The notes: a model not told the origin generated them from the sequence alone. Shown: positions 7,959 to 17,167, counted from the stretch's first letter. The stretch is DNA of 64,000 nt from an uncultured Acidobacteriota bacterium (GCA_902826605.1 CADEFM010000003.1:248001-312000); one strand, 5' to 3'. Made by a program: numbers and translations.

Positions 7959-8357
7959 ATGAAGGGCCTTCGCAAATATGGAATCTCAGGATTGCTGATT
8001 GCAGGCGTATCCATTGGGACTCTTGTGTCCCAAACCCCCGCGGTGCAGCGGACCATCGTCGAGAGGGCGGATGTTTCCGCACCCGGCCGGGAAGCTGTCA
8101 TTGCGCGGGTGGAGATCGCTCCCGGAGCGAATGCGGGTCGCCACACGCATCCGGGCGAAGAGATCAGTTACGTGATCGAAGGGGAGGCCGACATTCTGAT
8201 CGACGGCCAGCCGCCGCGCAAGGTAAAAGCAGGAGAAGGCTTTGTGATTCCGAACGGCGTGAAACACGACGCGCGAAATGGCGCCGCGGGCGTGCTCAAA
8301 CTTGCCATCGTCTATTTGGTCGAAAAAGGCAAGCCGATCGCCACCCCCGCTCCCTGA
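7959..8357 (+). CDS. Secreted single-domain cupin
   Basis: The 132-residue precursor has an N-terminal signal peptide (residues 1-28). One RmlC-type cupin barrel follows: G-x-x-x-G-R-H-T-H-P-G-E-E (motif 1, with metal-binding His, His and Glu) and P-N-G-V-K-H-D-A (motif 2, His). An AGAGGAG site precedes the ATG. Such small exported cupins bind a divalent metal and may be isomerases, dioxygenases or binding proteins; the substrate cannot be told. It is followed after about 50 bases by a second exported cupin, and the two may have arisen by duplication despite low similarity. Confidence 0.8.
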   Translation: MKGLRKYGISGLLIAGVSIGTLVSQTPAVQRTIVERADVSAPGREAVIARVEIAPGANAGRHTHPGEEISYVIEGEADILIDGQPPRKVKAGEGFVIPNGVKHDARNGAAGVLKLAIVYLVEKGKPIATPAP

Positions 8358-8409
8358 ATTGAGATCAGGTCAGAACTCCTCTGTGCTACGGATCGAAAGG
8401 AGAAAGAAA

Positions 8410-8865
8410 ATGAGGATTTCACACAAGCGAGCCGCCTTGTTGACCATGGCGGTAGTATTGATCGCGGCAGCGGCCTTATTCGGTGGCGGTGTGCCGGCGG
8501 CGGTTCACTATATCGGCCACGATAAGGTGACGGAAGTAATGTCGAAGGGCGGACCCATTGTGAGCGACCCGGGCCTGGTTGTTCTGGCGCAGCGCCGGGA
8601 AGCTGGTCAGGCGGAGTTTCACGACCGCACCAATCACGTGTTCATCGTGGTCGAAGGCCAAGCGACGCTGGTGGTGGGCGGGACCATGGTTGATCCCAAA
8701 CGGACCGCGACGGACCAAATGCGTGCTCCTTCGGTGGAAGGCGGAACCACCTACCATCTGACCAAGGGCGATGTGATTACGATTCCGGCAAAGACACCGC
8801 ACTGGTTCAAGGAAGTCTCCACGAAAACGGTAGCCTATTACGCGGTGAATATCCAGAGCGAATAG
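8410..8865 (+). CDS. Exported cupin-domain protein
   Basis: The 151-residue protein begins at an ATG with AAGGAG upstream. A signal peptide or anchor covers residues 8-30. The barrel shows R-R-E-A-G-Q-A-E-F-H-x-R-x-N-H-V, then a G-x-x-x-L-V-V-G-G turn and a P-A-K-T-P-H-W-F motif 2 with the second metal His. Motif 1 is loose compared with the preceding cupin, so metal binding is less certain. The frame is open upstream to 8278, but that part overlaps the previous cupin gene in another frame and has no coding character. It resembles the cupin at 62678 (G-G-x-x-x-x-L-x-K-G-D, P-x-x-T-P-H), so the window holds at least three exported cupins. Confidence 0.75.
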   Translation: MRISHKRAALLTMAVVLIAAAALFGGGVPAAVHYIGHDKVTEVMSKGGPIVSDPGLVVLAQRREAGQAEFHDRTNHVFIVVEGQATLVVGGTMVDPKRTATDQMRAPSVEGGTTYHLTKGDVITIPAKTPHWFKEVSTKTVAYYAVNIQSE

Positions 8866-8896
8866 CTCGCGAAGTGAAATATAGAGGGGATCTAAC

Positions 8897-10084
8897 ATGA
8901 TAAACCGGCGCCAATTTTTCTTTACCACGGGCGCTGCGGGACTTGTCCGGATACCGGGCATGTTCGCAGCAGAGACGAAATACGATCTGATTATCAAAGG
9001 AGGACGCGTCATCGATCCTTCCCGCAAGCTTGACGCGTTGCGTGATGTGGCGATTGCAGGTGGACGTATCGCGGCGGTTGAAGCCAACATCCAGGCTAGC
9101 GGCGCCGAGACAATCGACGCGCGTGGCAAGTTAGTGATGCCCGGATTGATCGATATCCACAGCCACGCGGCGCGTGTCAATGATGGACCGGCGCTGAATC
9201 TCGCGGACGGCGTGACGGCGTGGGTCGATGCGGGATCGAAGGGCGCGGATCATATTGACGAATCGATCGCCGTAGCCAAGGCGGCCCCCCAAGTGTGCCG
9301 CGTTCTGGTCAACATCGGGCGTGCCGGCATCCTGCCTGAAGGCGATACGATGGACATCAGCCGGGCCGATGTTGCCGCCGCGCGCGCAGCGATCGAACGC
9401 AACCGCCAAATGATCGCCGGAGTCAAAGCGCGGCTGTCAAAGGCCGTTGCCGGCCCGAACGATTTTGAGGTGCTCAGGCGTGCGCAGGAGGTGGCCTCGG
9501 CATTCAATCTGCCAGTGATGATCCATATGGGTCAGACAGTGTCGCCCCTGCCGAAACTCCTCGCGCTCCTCAAACCTGGCGATATCGTCACTCACATGTT
9601 CGCGCCGCCGCCGAACAGCATCATCGACGACAACGGGCACATTCTGCCGGAGGTTAACGCTGCCCGGCGCCGGGGCGTCTGGTTTGACCTCGGCAACGGA
9701 CGCACTGACCATTTGCGGTGGGATACCGCCGAAAGCGTACTGAAGGCGGGCTTCTTGCCGGATACTTTTTCAACCGACTGGACTCCCGAAGGTCGCACTT
9801 CCCAGGTCATCGACTTTCCAAACGTGATGTCGAAGTTCCTGATGCTGGGCATGCCGTTGGATCAGGTTGTGGCGCGTGCGACGGTCAATGCGTCCCGAGT
9901 GTTTCCTTTCTTTCGAGAACGCGGCACGCTCAAAGTGGGTGCGCCGGCCGACCTTGCAGTGCTTGAGCTAAGGGAAGGGACCTTCGAATTCGTCGACAAT
10001 TATGCGGGAAAGCGAACCGGCCGCCAGCGGCTCTTCCCGAGTGTCACCGTGCTCGGTGGCAAGCGGGTAGCAACCCGCGCATGA
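8897..10084 (+). CDS. Tat-exported amidohydrolase/deacetylase family metallohydrolase
   Basis: A 395-residue enzyme starting M-I-N-R-R-Q-F-F-F, a twin-arginine signal. The amidohydrolase composite fold is clear. An N-terminal beta sandwich (D-L-I-I-K-G-G-R-V-I-D-P) is followed by P-G-L-I-D-I-H-S-H with the first two metal His. A Lys in G-V-K-A-R-L could be the carbamylated bridge, and M-I-H-M and T-H-M-F supply further His. The C-terminal strand is G-A-P-A-D-L-A-V-L. This matches the EF_0837/AHA_3915-type or dihydroorotase-like branch, which hydrolyses cyclic amides or N-acyl groups. Export suggests action on an environmental compound. A GAGGGGAT site precedes the ATG, and the gene follows the cupins closely, so it is probably part of the same transcription unit. 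Confidence 0.8.
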   Translation: MINRRQFFFTTGAAGLVRIPGMFAAETKYDLIIKGGRVIDPSRKLDALRDVAIAGGRIAAVEANIQASGAETIDARGKLVMPGLIDIHSHAARVNDGPALNLADGVTAWVDAGSKGADHIDESIAVAKAAPQVCRVLVNIGRAGILPEGDTMDISRADVAAARAAIERNRQMIAGVKARLSKAVAGPNDFEVLRRAQEVASAFNLPVMIHMGQTVSPLPKLLALLKPGDIVTHMFAPPPNSIIDDNGHILPEVNAARRRGVWFDLGNGRTDHLRWDTAESVLKAGFLPDTFSTDWTPEGRTSQVIDFPNVMSKFLMLGMPLDQVVARATVNASRVFPFFRERGTLKVGAPADLAVLELREGTFEFVDNYAGKRTGRQRLFPSVTVLGGKRVATRA

Positions 10085-10128
10085 GAGGGCCGTGTCCCCC
10101 GTGTGACGTTTGATGGGCAGCCGCTAGT

Positions 10129-10157
10129 TTGCGGGTCCACCGGCCGTGTCATACAAT
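10129..10157 (+). promoter_or_regulatory. Probable sigma70-type promoter for the PQQ-type dehydrogenase gene
   Basis: TTGCGG (10129-10134) and TACAAT (10152-10157) are spaced by exactly 17 bases, giving a five-of-six match at -10. The predicted start lies about 37 bases before the ATG at 10201, which has AAGGA nine bases upstream. Confidence 0.45.
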
Positions 10158-10200
10158 GCAGGGAGCCTAGGTAACGAGATTAGGATAAGGACGAAAACGG

Positions 10201-12069
10201 ATGCGAGCTTCATTATTGGTAGTGGTTGTAAGTGTATTGCCGGCCCTGTACGCGCAAAATGATTGGCCGTCATATGCACGTGACCCAGGAGGTCAGCGCT
10301 ATTCGCCGCTGAAGCAGATCACTGCGGCGAATGTTACTAAGCTGGCGCCTGCATGGAGCTACCAGATGAGGAAGGAAGGCCAGCCCTTCCGTTTGAGCCA
10401 GTCGATTCCAATCATGGTCAATGGCGTCTTGTACGTCGGGTACCCAGTGAACCGCGTGGCCGCACTGGAACCGGAAACGGGCAAGGTTCTGTGGGAGTTT
10501 GCCGGGAAAATGAAAGATGAGAAACGATCCAATCTTGGATCGATGCGAAGTTTGGCCTATTGGCCGGGCGATAAACAGACGCCTGCGCAAATCGTGTTCG
10601 GGACCCCGGATGGCGAACTCTATTCGATCAACGCGAAGACCGGCAAACCCAATCCGGGATTCGGCAACGAGGGTGTAGTGAATCTAAGAACGCCGGAGAT
10701 CATGAACGGGTATCCGAACATCCACTATGGTCTGAATTCTGCGCCTTTTATTTATAAGAATCTGGTATTCACCGGCGCTCATAATATCGACGAAACGGGA
10801 TCGAAGGGACCAGCGGGCGATGTGCGCGCATGGGATTTGCGCACGGGCAAGCTGGTGTGGACGTTCCACACCGTGCCCAGGCCGGGTGAAATGGGTCACG
10901 AAACCTGGCTCGGAGACTCGTGGAAAAACGTGTCCGGCGCGAACGTGTGGACTTTCATGAGCGTGGACGCGGAACGCGGAATTCTGTACATGCCGCTGGG
11001 TTCGGTCAACAACGACTACTACGGAACGGATCGCCAGGGCCCGAACCTGTTCTCCAGTTCGATCGTGGCCGTGGACGCCGAAACAGGGAAATTGAAATGG
11101 TATTTCCAAGCCACGCATCACGATCTTTGGGATTACGACATGCCGGTACCGCCAATGCTGTTCGATGTGGTCAAGGACGGCCAGAAGATCCCGGCGGTGG
11201 GGGCGATGAACAAGGCGAGCTTGCTGTTCATACTGAACCGTGTAACCGGGGAACCGATCTACGGAGTGGAAGAGCGTCCGGTGCCCAAAGGGGACGTGCC
11301 CGGTGAATGGTACTCTCCGACACAGCCATTCCCGGTCAAACCTCCGCCACTGGTTCGTATGAGCTTCAAGTATCCGGACGATATCGCGAAGGTCACTCCG
11401 GAGCACACGGCGGCTTGCCGCGCGTTGCTCGAAAAAGCAGGCGGCGGACGCAATCTGGGCCCGTACACCCCGTACTCCGGAGAAGGTGCGCTGGTCATGC
11501 CCTATATATTGGGTGGCGCGACATGGAGCGGCGGAGCGTTCGATCCAACTCTGGGATATTACATCATCAACACGACGGATTCGGGAGAAATTGGGATCGT
11601 CCAGGCTCAGACCGAGGACCCCACCGCCCCTGCCGAGTCGCCCAGATTGTTCGGGCGTCCCACTCGTGGTGGGGCCAACTCAAATCCTTTCACCAATGGT
11701 TCAATGTCTGTGAACGGTTGGCCTTGCTGGCAGCCGCCATGGGGCAGGTTGACGGCGATCAATGTGAACACCGGCGACATCGCATGGCAGATACCGTTTG
11801 GCACGATGGAAGGAGTGCCTGCTGGGATGAAGACCGGTGCTTCCAGTTTGGGTGGTGGCCCGATGACGACAGCGGGCGGGCTTACCTTCATTGGAGCCGC
11901 TCGGGACAACATGTTCCGTGCCTTCGATTCGAAGACCGGGCAGGAATTGTGGAGCGTGAAGACCGCTGAGGTAGCCCACGCGAATCCGATTTCCTACATG
12001 GGCAAAGACGGAAAACAATATATCGCCATTGCCGCCGGCAGCACTTTCGTGACTTACAAGTTGCGTTAA
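10201..12069 (+). CDS. Secreted PQQ-dependent dehydrogenase-like beta-propeller (membrane-glucose/quinate dehydrogenase type)
   Basis: A 622-residue protein with a signal peptide of about 19 residues. It opens with W-P-S-Y-A-R-D-P-G-G-Q-R-Y-S-P-L-x-Q-I, the standard start of eight-bladed quinoprotein alcohol/glucose dehydrogenases. Tryptophan-docking repeats of the form A-x-x-x-x-T-G-x-x-x-W recur through the protein. H-H-D-L-W-D-Y-D near residue 305 is the typical substrate/PQQ pocket segment of the membrane glucose/quinate dehydrogenase branch. No heme motif is present, so electrons would have to leave through a separate acceptor or the quinone pool. Periplasmic oxidation of a sugar or polyol is likely; the exact substrate is unknown. 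A promoter-like pair stands upstream, so it may start its own unit. Confidence 0.82.
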   Translation: MRASLLVVVVSVLPALYAQNDWPSYARDPGGQRYSPLKQITAANVTKLAPAWSYQMRKEGQPFRLSQSIPIMVNGVLYVGYPVNRVAALEPETGKVLWEFAGKMKDEKRSNLGSMRSLAYWPGDKQTPAQIVFGTPDGELYSINAKTGKPNPGFGNEGVVNLRTPEIMNGYPNIHYGLNSAPFIYKNLVFTGAHNIDETGSKGPAGDVRAWDLRTGKLVWTFHTVPRPGEMGHETWLGDSWKNVSGANVWTFMSVDAERGILYMPLGSVNNDYYGTDRQGPNLFSSSIVAVDAETGKLKWYFQATHHDLWDYDMPVPPMLFDVVKDGQKIPAVGAMNKASLLFILNRVTGEPIYGVEERPVPKGDVPGEWYSPTQPFPVKPPPLVRMSFKYPDDIAKVTPEHTAACRALLEKAGGGRNLGPYTPYSGEGALVMPYILGGATWSGGAFDPTLGYYIINTTDSGEIGIVQAQTEDPTAPAESPRLFGRPTRGGANSNPFTNGSMSVNGWPCWQPPWGRLTAINVNTGDIAWQIPFGTMEGVPAGMKTGASSLGGGPMTTAGGLTFIGAARDNMFRAFDSKTGQELWSVKTAEVAHANPISYMGKDGKQYIAIAAGSTFVTYKLR

Positions 12070-12125
12070 GCAGCATGATCGCCATCGCGATTTTAGAAAG
12101 CACAACCTCGCGAACTGGAGCGATG

Positions 12126-12902
12126 ATGTCGCTTCACAGCGCTCCAAAACCTGGCTGTTTTCGACGGGTTCACCTCATTTTCATGATCATGGCGTTTGCG
12201 GCGGCGTTCTTATTGCCGACCGTCGTAAACGCGCAGGCAGGTGATTTTCCCGTGCGCACTCCGGGACTGTACCGTATGAATTTGCCGCGTGCGGACGAGC
12301 CGACGATCCACTATGCGATCTCCATTCCCCGTAACTATTCTCCCTCCAAGCCAGTTCCTCTCATTCTTTCCTTGCATTTCGGAGTAGGAGGCGGAGACGC
12401 GGCCGGTGCCGGTGGGAACCTGATCCAGGTCCTCATTGGGCCGGCGCTCTCAGAACTCGGCGCGATCATTGTGGCGCCGGATTCGGTGCGAGGGAATTGG
12501 AGCAGCCCTGAAAACGAGAAGGGAGTGAACGCACTGCTCGACATGGTATTGGAACGATACCCCATCGACAAGAAAAAAGTCGTGGTTACCGGTTTCAGCA
12601 TGGGAGGTGCCGGGTCCTGGCATCTCGCGGAAAAATTCACCGATCGTTTCAGCGCGGCGATCCCGGTCGCCGGCAGGCCGCCGGAAATTGCCACCGGGTG
12701 GCGGCTTCCGGTTCTGGCAATTCACTCCCACGACGACCAGATCGTGCCTTTTGGCCCAACGGAGGTGCGAATTGCTGAACTTCAGAAAGCGGGCGTGAAC
12801 GCGAAATTGATCGCGCTAAGCGGTATCACCCACTACGAGACCAACCGGTTCAGAGATGCATTGCGGCAAGCGATCCCCTGGCTACAAGAGATTTGGAAAT
12901 AG
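12126..12902 (+). CDS. Secreted alpha/beta hydrolase (PHB-depolymerase/esterase-like)
   Basis: A 258-residue esterase-type hydrolase with a hydrophobic export signal (about residues 12-36). G-F-S-M-G-G is the nucleophile elbow. H-S-H-D-D-Q-I-V-P-F contains the acid Asp, and I-T-H-Y-E-T-N the catalytic His. Y-A-I-S-I-P-R-N-Y and P-V-P-L-I-L-S-L-H-F-G give the early strands and oxyanion region. Two adjacent ATGs occur at 12123 and 12126; the second has GGAG at five bases and is preferred, and a start at 12075 is less likely. It follows the PQQ-type gene within 60 bases on the same strand. The likely role is release of an acid or alcohol from an extracellular ester; the substrate is unknown. Confidence 0.78.
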   Translation: MSLHSAPKPGCFRRVHLIFMIMAFAAAFLLPTVVNAQAGDFPVRTPGLYRMNLPRADEPTIHYAISIPRNYSPSKPVPLILSLHFGVGGGDAAGAGGNLIQVLIGPALSELGAIIVAPDSVRGNWSSPENEKGVNALLDMVLERYPIDKKKVVVTGFSMGGAGSWHLAEKFTDRFSAAIPVAGRPPEIATGWRLPVLAIHSHDDQIVPFGPTEVRIAELQKAGVNAKLIALSGITHYETNRFRDALRQAIPWLQEIWK

Positions 12903-13010
12903 GGAGCATCTGCTGGGACGACCCGCCAGACCTCCCGCATGGAATCGCAAATCACCGGCGTGTTGAGGACTGGTATTCGCTGGTCAAAAACGCGTATACT
13001 GCGCTGTAGA

Positions 13011-14072
13011 ATGCGCCTATCTCTTTTTCTTCTTGCCGCAACGGCTTATGCCGCTACCTGCACCACCACAACTCCGGCATGCACGGAGTGGATAACTATC
13101 ACTGGCCAGTCACCACGCGTTCTGGTCTATCGCTCCCATCCGCTAGATACAAGGAATGAGGGGATCACTCGCGCTTTGATCCTTGTCCATGGCGGCGGCC
13201 GCGACGCTGACAACCAATTCCGTACGGCTCTTGGCGCGGCCTTTCTGGCAGGCGCGCTGGAGGATACCGTTCTCATCTCGCCGCGCTTTGCTTCGAATAC
13301 GGGTGCACGGGCCAACACTGGCGGCGCGGAATGCCGTGACGCGCTGGGCCCCGGGGAGGCTAATTGGGTTTGCGATGAGAGGCCTGAAAGTTGGCGCTTC
13401 GGTGGGCTGGCCATCGGTAATGACAAGGTGACGTCCTATGACATTGCCGATGAAATCCTTCGCAAGCTGGCTCGCAAAGAGGTATTTCCCAACCTCCGAG
13501 GCATCGTGGTCGGGGGTCACTCTGGCGGCGGCATGTTCGTCTCCCGATATCAAATGTCGAATCACGTCCATGACAGTCTGGGCGTCCCCATCACGTATTT
13601 ATCGGCGAATCCCACCTCCGTCGCTTATTTGGACGCGATCCGGCCGACGGCAGCCGCATGGACAGTTTCCGCGGCCCCGCCCGGATACATGCTGCCGGCG
13701 CCCGCCGACGCTTTTGCGCCCTACTTCGATTCCAAGAAATGCTCCGTGTACAATGACTGGCCCTACGGTCCGCAAAACCGCAGCGGATACTCCGGGCCTC
13801 TCAGCGATGCTCAGTTAAAGAAGCAGTTGGCGGCACGGCCAATGACCTATCTGCTGGGAGATCTCGATATCCTGCCCCTTGCGGGCTTCGATGGATCCTG
13901 CCCTGCGATGGCCCAGGGACCCACCCGAATGGCACGGGGACTCGCATTTGGAAAATATGTAAACGAAAAGCTCGGGGCGCAACATAAGACTGTTATCGTC
14001 CCGATGTGCGGGCACAATACCCGCTGCATGTTGACGGCTGACTCGGTGCTTCCCCTGATCTTTCCGAAGTAG
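13011..14072 (+). CDS. Secreted alpha/beta-hydrolase-fold protein
   Basis: The 353-residue precursor starts M-R-L-S-L-F-L-L with a signal peptide cleaved near A-Y-A-A-T. A further upstream ATG at 12939 would bury that signal. L-I-L-V-H-G-G-G-R-D is the oxyanion strand, and G-G-H-S-G-G-G is the nucleophile elbow (Ser). The C-terminal M-C-G-H-N-T-R holds a probable catalytic His, and D-L-D-I-L-P the acid. Several Cys pairs in the mature part suggest disulfides, consistent with export. No family name could be given beyond the fold. No strong SD is visible; the ATG comes right after a pyrimidine-poor stretch. It lies between two other exported proteins on the same strand. Confidence 0.68.
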   Translation: MRLSLFLLAATAYAATCTTTTPACTEWITITGQSPRVLVYRSHPLDTRNEGITRALILVHGGGRDADNQFRTALGAAFLAGALEDTVLISPRFASNTGARANTGGAECRDALGPGEANWVCDERPESWRFGGLAIGNDKVTSYDIADEILRKLARKEVFPNLRGIVVGGHSGGGMFVSRYQMSNHVHDSLGVPITYLSANPTSVAYLDAIRPTAAAWTVSAAPPGYMLPAPADAFAPYFDSKKCSVYNDWPYGPQNRSGYSGPLSDAQLKKQLAARPMTYLLGDLDILPLAGFDGSCPAMAQGPTRMARGLAFGKYVNEKLGAQHKTVIVPMCGHNTRCMLTADSVLPLIFPK

Positions 14073-14105
14073 CGGAAGACTCCTCATTGCTATGATTACG
14101 GTGCC

Positions 14106-15257
14106 ATGTTGTTTCAGCACCCTCGTTTCCTGTTTGTTAGTGCGCTTGCTTGCTCCTCTATAGTCTTCCGCGCCGTTGCGCAGGATCGCGTACCTCTGGA
14201 GGCGATCGATCTGGGCGCGACTCTCGCGCAGGATAAGCTTGCCGCCCAGCTCGCAAGCAAGCGCGTAATCTTCGTCGGCGAGTCCCATGACCGCTACGAC
14301 CACCATCTGAATCAACTCGAGATCATTAGGCGGCTCCACCAGCTTGACCCGAACCTGGTGATCGGAGTGGAATATTTGGAACAGCGCGTCCAGTCACAGG
14401 TGGACGACTACATAGCCGGACGAACCACGGAAAAAGAATTCCTCCGGGCCTCCGAGTATTACCAAAGCTGGGGATACGATTACCGTTTGTACGCGCCCAT
14501 CTTTCGATTCGCGCAAGAGCGCCACATTCCTGTGCGAGCTTTGAACGTGCTCCGGACGCTGGTTTCCGAAGTTGGCAAGGCTGGCATCGCAGGCGTCTCC
14601 GGAGAGCAGCGGTCAAACTTGCCTAAGGAAATTGGCCCCGTGGGCGAGGCCTATAGAAGCCGCCTTCGGCAAGCCTTCGAGGCGCATGGTTCCGCGAAGC
14701 CGGGCGCCTTCGATCACTTTCTCGATGCACAACTCGTTTGGGACGAGGGCATGGCCGAAAGCGCCGCCGCGTATCTAAACGCAAATCCAGAGCGTCGGAT
14801 GGTGATCCTCGCCGGTTCCGGACATCTCGCGTTCGGTCACGGCATTCCGCAGCGTCTGGAGCGCCGCACCCATGCAACCTACGCCATTGTGCTGAATGGC
14901 GGCGATGAGATTGAGTCCCATATGGCGGACTACATATTGCTTGGCAAGAAAATGGAATTGCCTCCCGCCGGAGTTCTCGGTGTCAGCCTGGAAGAGAAAG
15001 GTGGGGAATGCCGCATCAAGGCGGTGAGTCCGGGCAGCGCCGGAGTAAAGGCGGGGTTGAAGAATAAGGACATCTTGATAGAGATCGACGGTCAAGCGAT
15101 CAAAAGAATCGCCGATATGCGCTTGGCGCTGTGGGACAAGAAACCCCGCGACCGCGTTCAGGTTAAGGTTCGGCGAAAAGGCTCCTTTGGAGCAGCAGCG
15201 GAACGCACGTTCGAGATTGACCTGGAAGCACCCGCTAAACCAATCGGAACGTCATAG
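14106..15257 (+). CDS. ChaN/Tiki-type haem-uptake-like protein with C-terminal PDZ domain
   Basis: A 383-residue exported protein. After a signal peptide (residues 1-26) comes a ChaN-like domain, with V-I-F-V-G-E-S-H-D near residue 57 and V-I-L-A-G-S-G-H-L near residue 240. These two motifs hold the conserved Glu/His pairs of the ChaN/EreA/Tiki superfamily. ChaN of Campylobacter binds stacked hemes; Tiki proteins are metalloproteases. Residues about 285-370 form a PDZ domain (L-G-V-S-L, S-P-G-S-A-G-V-K-A-G-L, D-I-L-I-E-I-D-G). The ChaN-PDZ combination suggests a protein-processing or scaffold role rather than simple heme uptake, but that is inferred. No heme-receptor or TonB gene is nearby. 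Confidence 0.78.
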   Translation: MLFQHPRFLFVSALACSSIVFRAVAQDRVPLEAIDLGATLAQDKLAAQLASKRVIFVGESHDRYDHHLNQLEIIRRLHQLDPNLVIGVEYLEQRVQSQVDDYIAGRTTEKEFLRASEYYQSWGYDYRLYAPIFRFAQERHIPVRALNVLRTLVSEVGKAGIAGVSGEQRSNLPKEIGPVGEAYRSRLRQAFEAHGSAKPGAFDHFLDAQLVWDEGMAESAAAYLNANPERRMVILAGSGHLAFGHGIPQRLERRTHATYAIVLNGGDEIESHMADYILLGKKMELPPAGVLGVSLEEKGGECRIKAVSPGSAGVKAGLKNKDILIEIDGQAIKRIADMRLALWDKKPRDRVQVKVRRKGSFGAAAERTFEIDLEAPAKPIGTS

Positions 15258-15357
15258 TCTTTCAACGGGAATCATTTCAGCCGAACGAACCTGTAGGTTC
15301 CGCAAACCTAGGCCACTGAGGAATTTCATTGTGCTCGTTTCCCGAGCCGTGGATTCG

Positions 15358-17034
15358 TCATTCCAGTAGCGCCTGGGGCAGCGTCAATTCGACCGTACCT
15401 CGCGGCGTGATTTCCACCTCACGGCCCCGCGTGCGCGCGCCCCACACTCGAGCCAATGATTCGGGGCTAAAATCCACCACGGAAAACGAGGTCAAAACCA
15501 CATACTTGCCGGGAGCCAGCGGCGGAGATACCCAATTCCCGCCCTGCCCGGTGGCTCCACCTATCATCGCCTCCGCAAGCGCGCTTGGTGATGCTGCACT
15601 TGTCGGAATAATGGCCACGGTCGTGTCTGGTATCGCGTTGTTTTCGCGATCCGTAACTCGAACGCTCACGTGGCCGCCATTGCTCCCCAAAACGATGCGC
15701 AAATCGCCACTCCCCATGACGCCCCCGACGCGCAGAGGCGATCCCAACACACTCCGGCCCGCGTAAAGCAAGTCCTTTACGAACGTGGATGGCGACAGCC
15801 CTTCTACCTGCACGGTGTAGTCTCCCATGATGAGCTGATCAAACGAAAATACACCAGCCGTTGCCGTTGCGGTTAGTGCCTCCTGTTTCCGCGCCATTCG
15901 ACCCAACGGCACCAGCCGGACCGTTACCTGCCCTCCCTCCGCAGCTATGAGGCCATCGGTCCCTTCAACCTGCCCTGGCACACGGATCCGCGGCGTCGCG
16001 TTCACGGTAATCTCTTTCACATCGCGATCCACGATGGCAAACTCCGTGCTTCCATAGACGCGGGGCACCACTGTCGGCGGTCCGTTCTCCACGGGGACAC
16101 TCGAGTACGCGCTCAATCGATAGGTCCCCGGCGCCAGTTCGCAAACGCGAAATCGCCCTTCGGGCCCCGTCAGGACGCCCTGCGGCAGAAGCAAAAAGTT
16201 TACGGCGGCGGTCACGGTTCGAACCCTACCCTGCACAGGCCCTCCACTCCCTGAGGTCAATTCAAACCGCATGGGTTCGTCCGGAATATCCGGCTGCACA
16301 ACGCCTTCGGCACAGAACGATGCGGTCTGAACCATGCGAATGTCCGCGTGCTCTCGTCTTTCACCGGGACGAATTGCGACCGCCAGTCCGCCTTCGGGCC
16401 GCTCGGTTCCTGGATAATACGTTGGAGCGACTACTGGTTTGCGCTGTTCTGGGTCGGACGGCACCCCAGACACTGGATTGGTAATCTGCTGGAGCGGCGC
16501 TGCGAGCAGAAGATACGGACGGCCAGGGTTCACGCCACGAATCGTGTACTCACCCGCCTCATTAGTGGGACCGCGAAACGTCAGAATGTACTTCAATTCT
16601 CCAAGGGAATATTCCCGCACCACCAACCACACGACGATCCCGGCAAGCGGGCTACCGTCTTCATTCGTTACTTTTCCGGTGATCTCACCCTGCGCCCTCA
16701 ACCTGATATCTACCCCTGTAATGTCCTGCTTGTTGTTCACGAGCAGCGTGCGGTTCAAGGGCGGATTGCCGCGAAGATTTCCCGGCGGAAAGACCCTCAG
16801 AGTGACCGGGCCAGGATCGACATCGCGAAACACGTATCTTCCCTGCGAATCCGTCGTAACATTTACGGGTTCCTTCCCAGCGGCAATCAATTGAATCTGC
16901 GCATGCGTCAAAGGTATGCCCGTGTCCGAATCCCGAACCGTACCCTGGATTGATCCCGCCAGGGTCGTTGCGGGGGTCTGTCCGCTCGCCAATCCCACGA
17001 CTACAAGGATGCAAACTTGGGCGCGAATGAACAT
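15358..17034 (-). CDS. Secreted carboxypeptidase-regulatory-like (CnaB-type) repeat protein
   Basis: A 558-residue exported protein (signal peptide residues 1-18). It is built from several beta-sandwich domains of the carboxypeptidase regulatory/CnaB kind: I-Q-G-T-V-R-D-S-D-T-G near residue 29, G-K-V-T-N-E-D-G-S-P-L near 118, then less regular modules to the C-terminus. D-x-x-G-R-Y-V-F-R-D-V and G-R-F-R-V-C-E-L-A-P-G-T-Y turns mark the blades. There is no catalytic motif. Proteins of this type abound in Acidobacteria and probably act in surface adhesion, polysaccharide binding or as structural parts of envelope complexes. It stands alone on the minus strand, convergent with the ChaN-PDZ gene. 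Confidence 0.72.
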   Translation of the reverse strand: MFIRAQVCILVVVGLASGQTPATTLAGSIQGTVRDSDTGIPLTHAQIQLIAAGKEPVNVTTDSQGRYVFRDVDPGPVTLRVFPPGNLRGNPPLNRTLLVNNKQDITGVDIRLRAQGEITGKVTNEDGSPLAGIVVWLVVREYSLGELKYILTFRGPTNEAGEYTIRGVNPGRPYLLLAAPLQQITNPVSGVPSDPEQRKPVVAPTYYPGTERPEGGLAVAIRPGERREHADIRMVQTASFCAEGVVQPDIPDEPMRFELTSGSGGPVQGRVRTVTAAVNFLLLPQGVLTGPEGRFRVCELAPGTYRLSAYSSVPVENGPPTVVPRVYGSTEFAIVDRDVKEITVNATPRIRVPGQVEGTDGLIAAEGGQVTVRLVPLGRMARKQEALTATATAGVFSFDQLIMGDYTVQVEGLSPSTFVKDLLYAGRSVLGSPLRVGGVMGSGDLRIVLGSNGGHVSVRVTDRENNAIPDTTVAIIPTSAASPSALAEAMIGGATGQGGNWVSPPLAPGKYVVLTSFSVVDFSPESLARVWGARTRGREVEITPRGTVELTLPQALLE

Positions 17035-17167
17035 TCCCCTAATTGATACCGCATCCAGCGGAAAAGTTCCCCGTTAGCAGTGTTGCGCGTCGCATAGCCT
17101 TCGCCCACGCTTCACCCGCGGTTCATTGACACTTGGAAATCTCCTGTGACACTACTCCGTCGATTCT

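Noticed and set aside
10684..11406. Minus-strand frame of about 240 codons
   Set aside because: It is antisense to the well-supported PQQ-type dehydrogenase, is rich in His/Arg/Val and has no recognisable fold or ribosome site.
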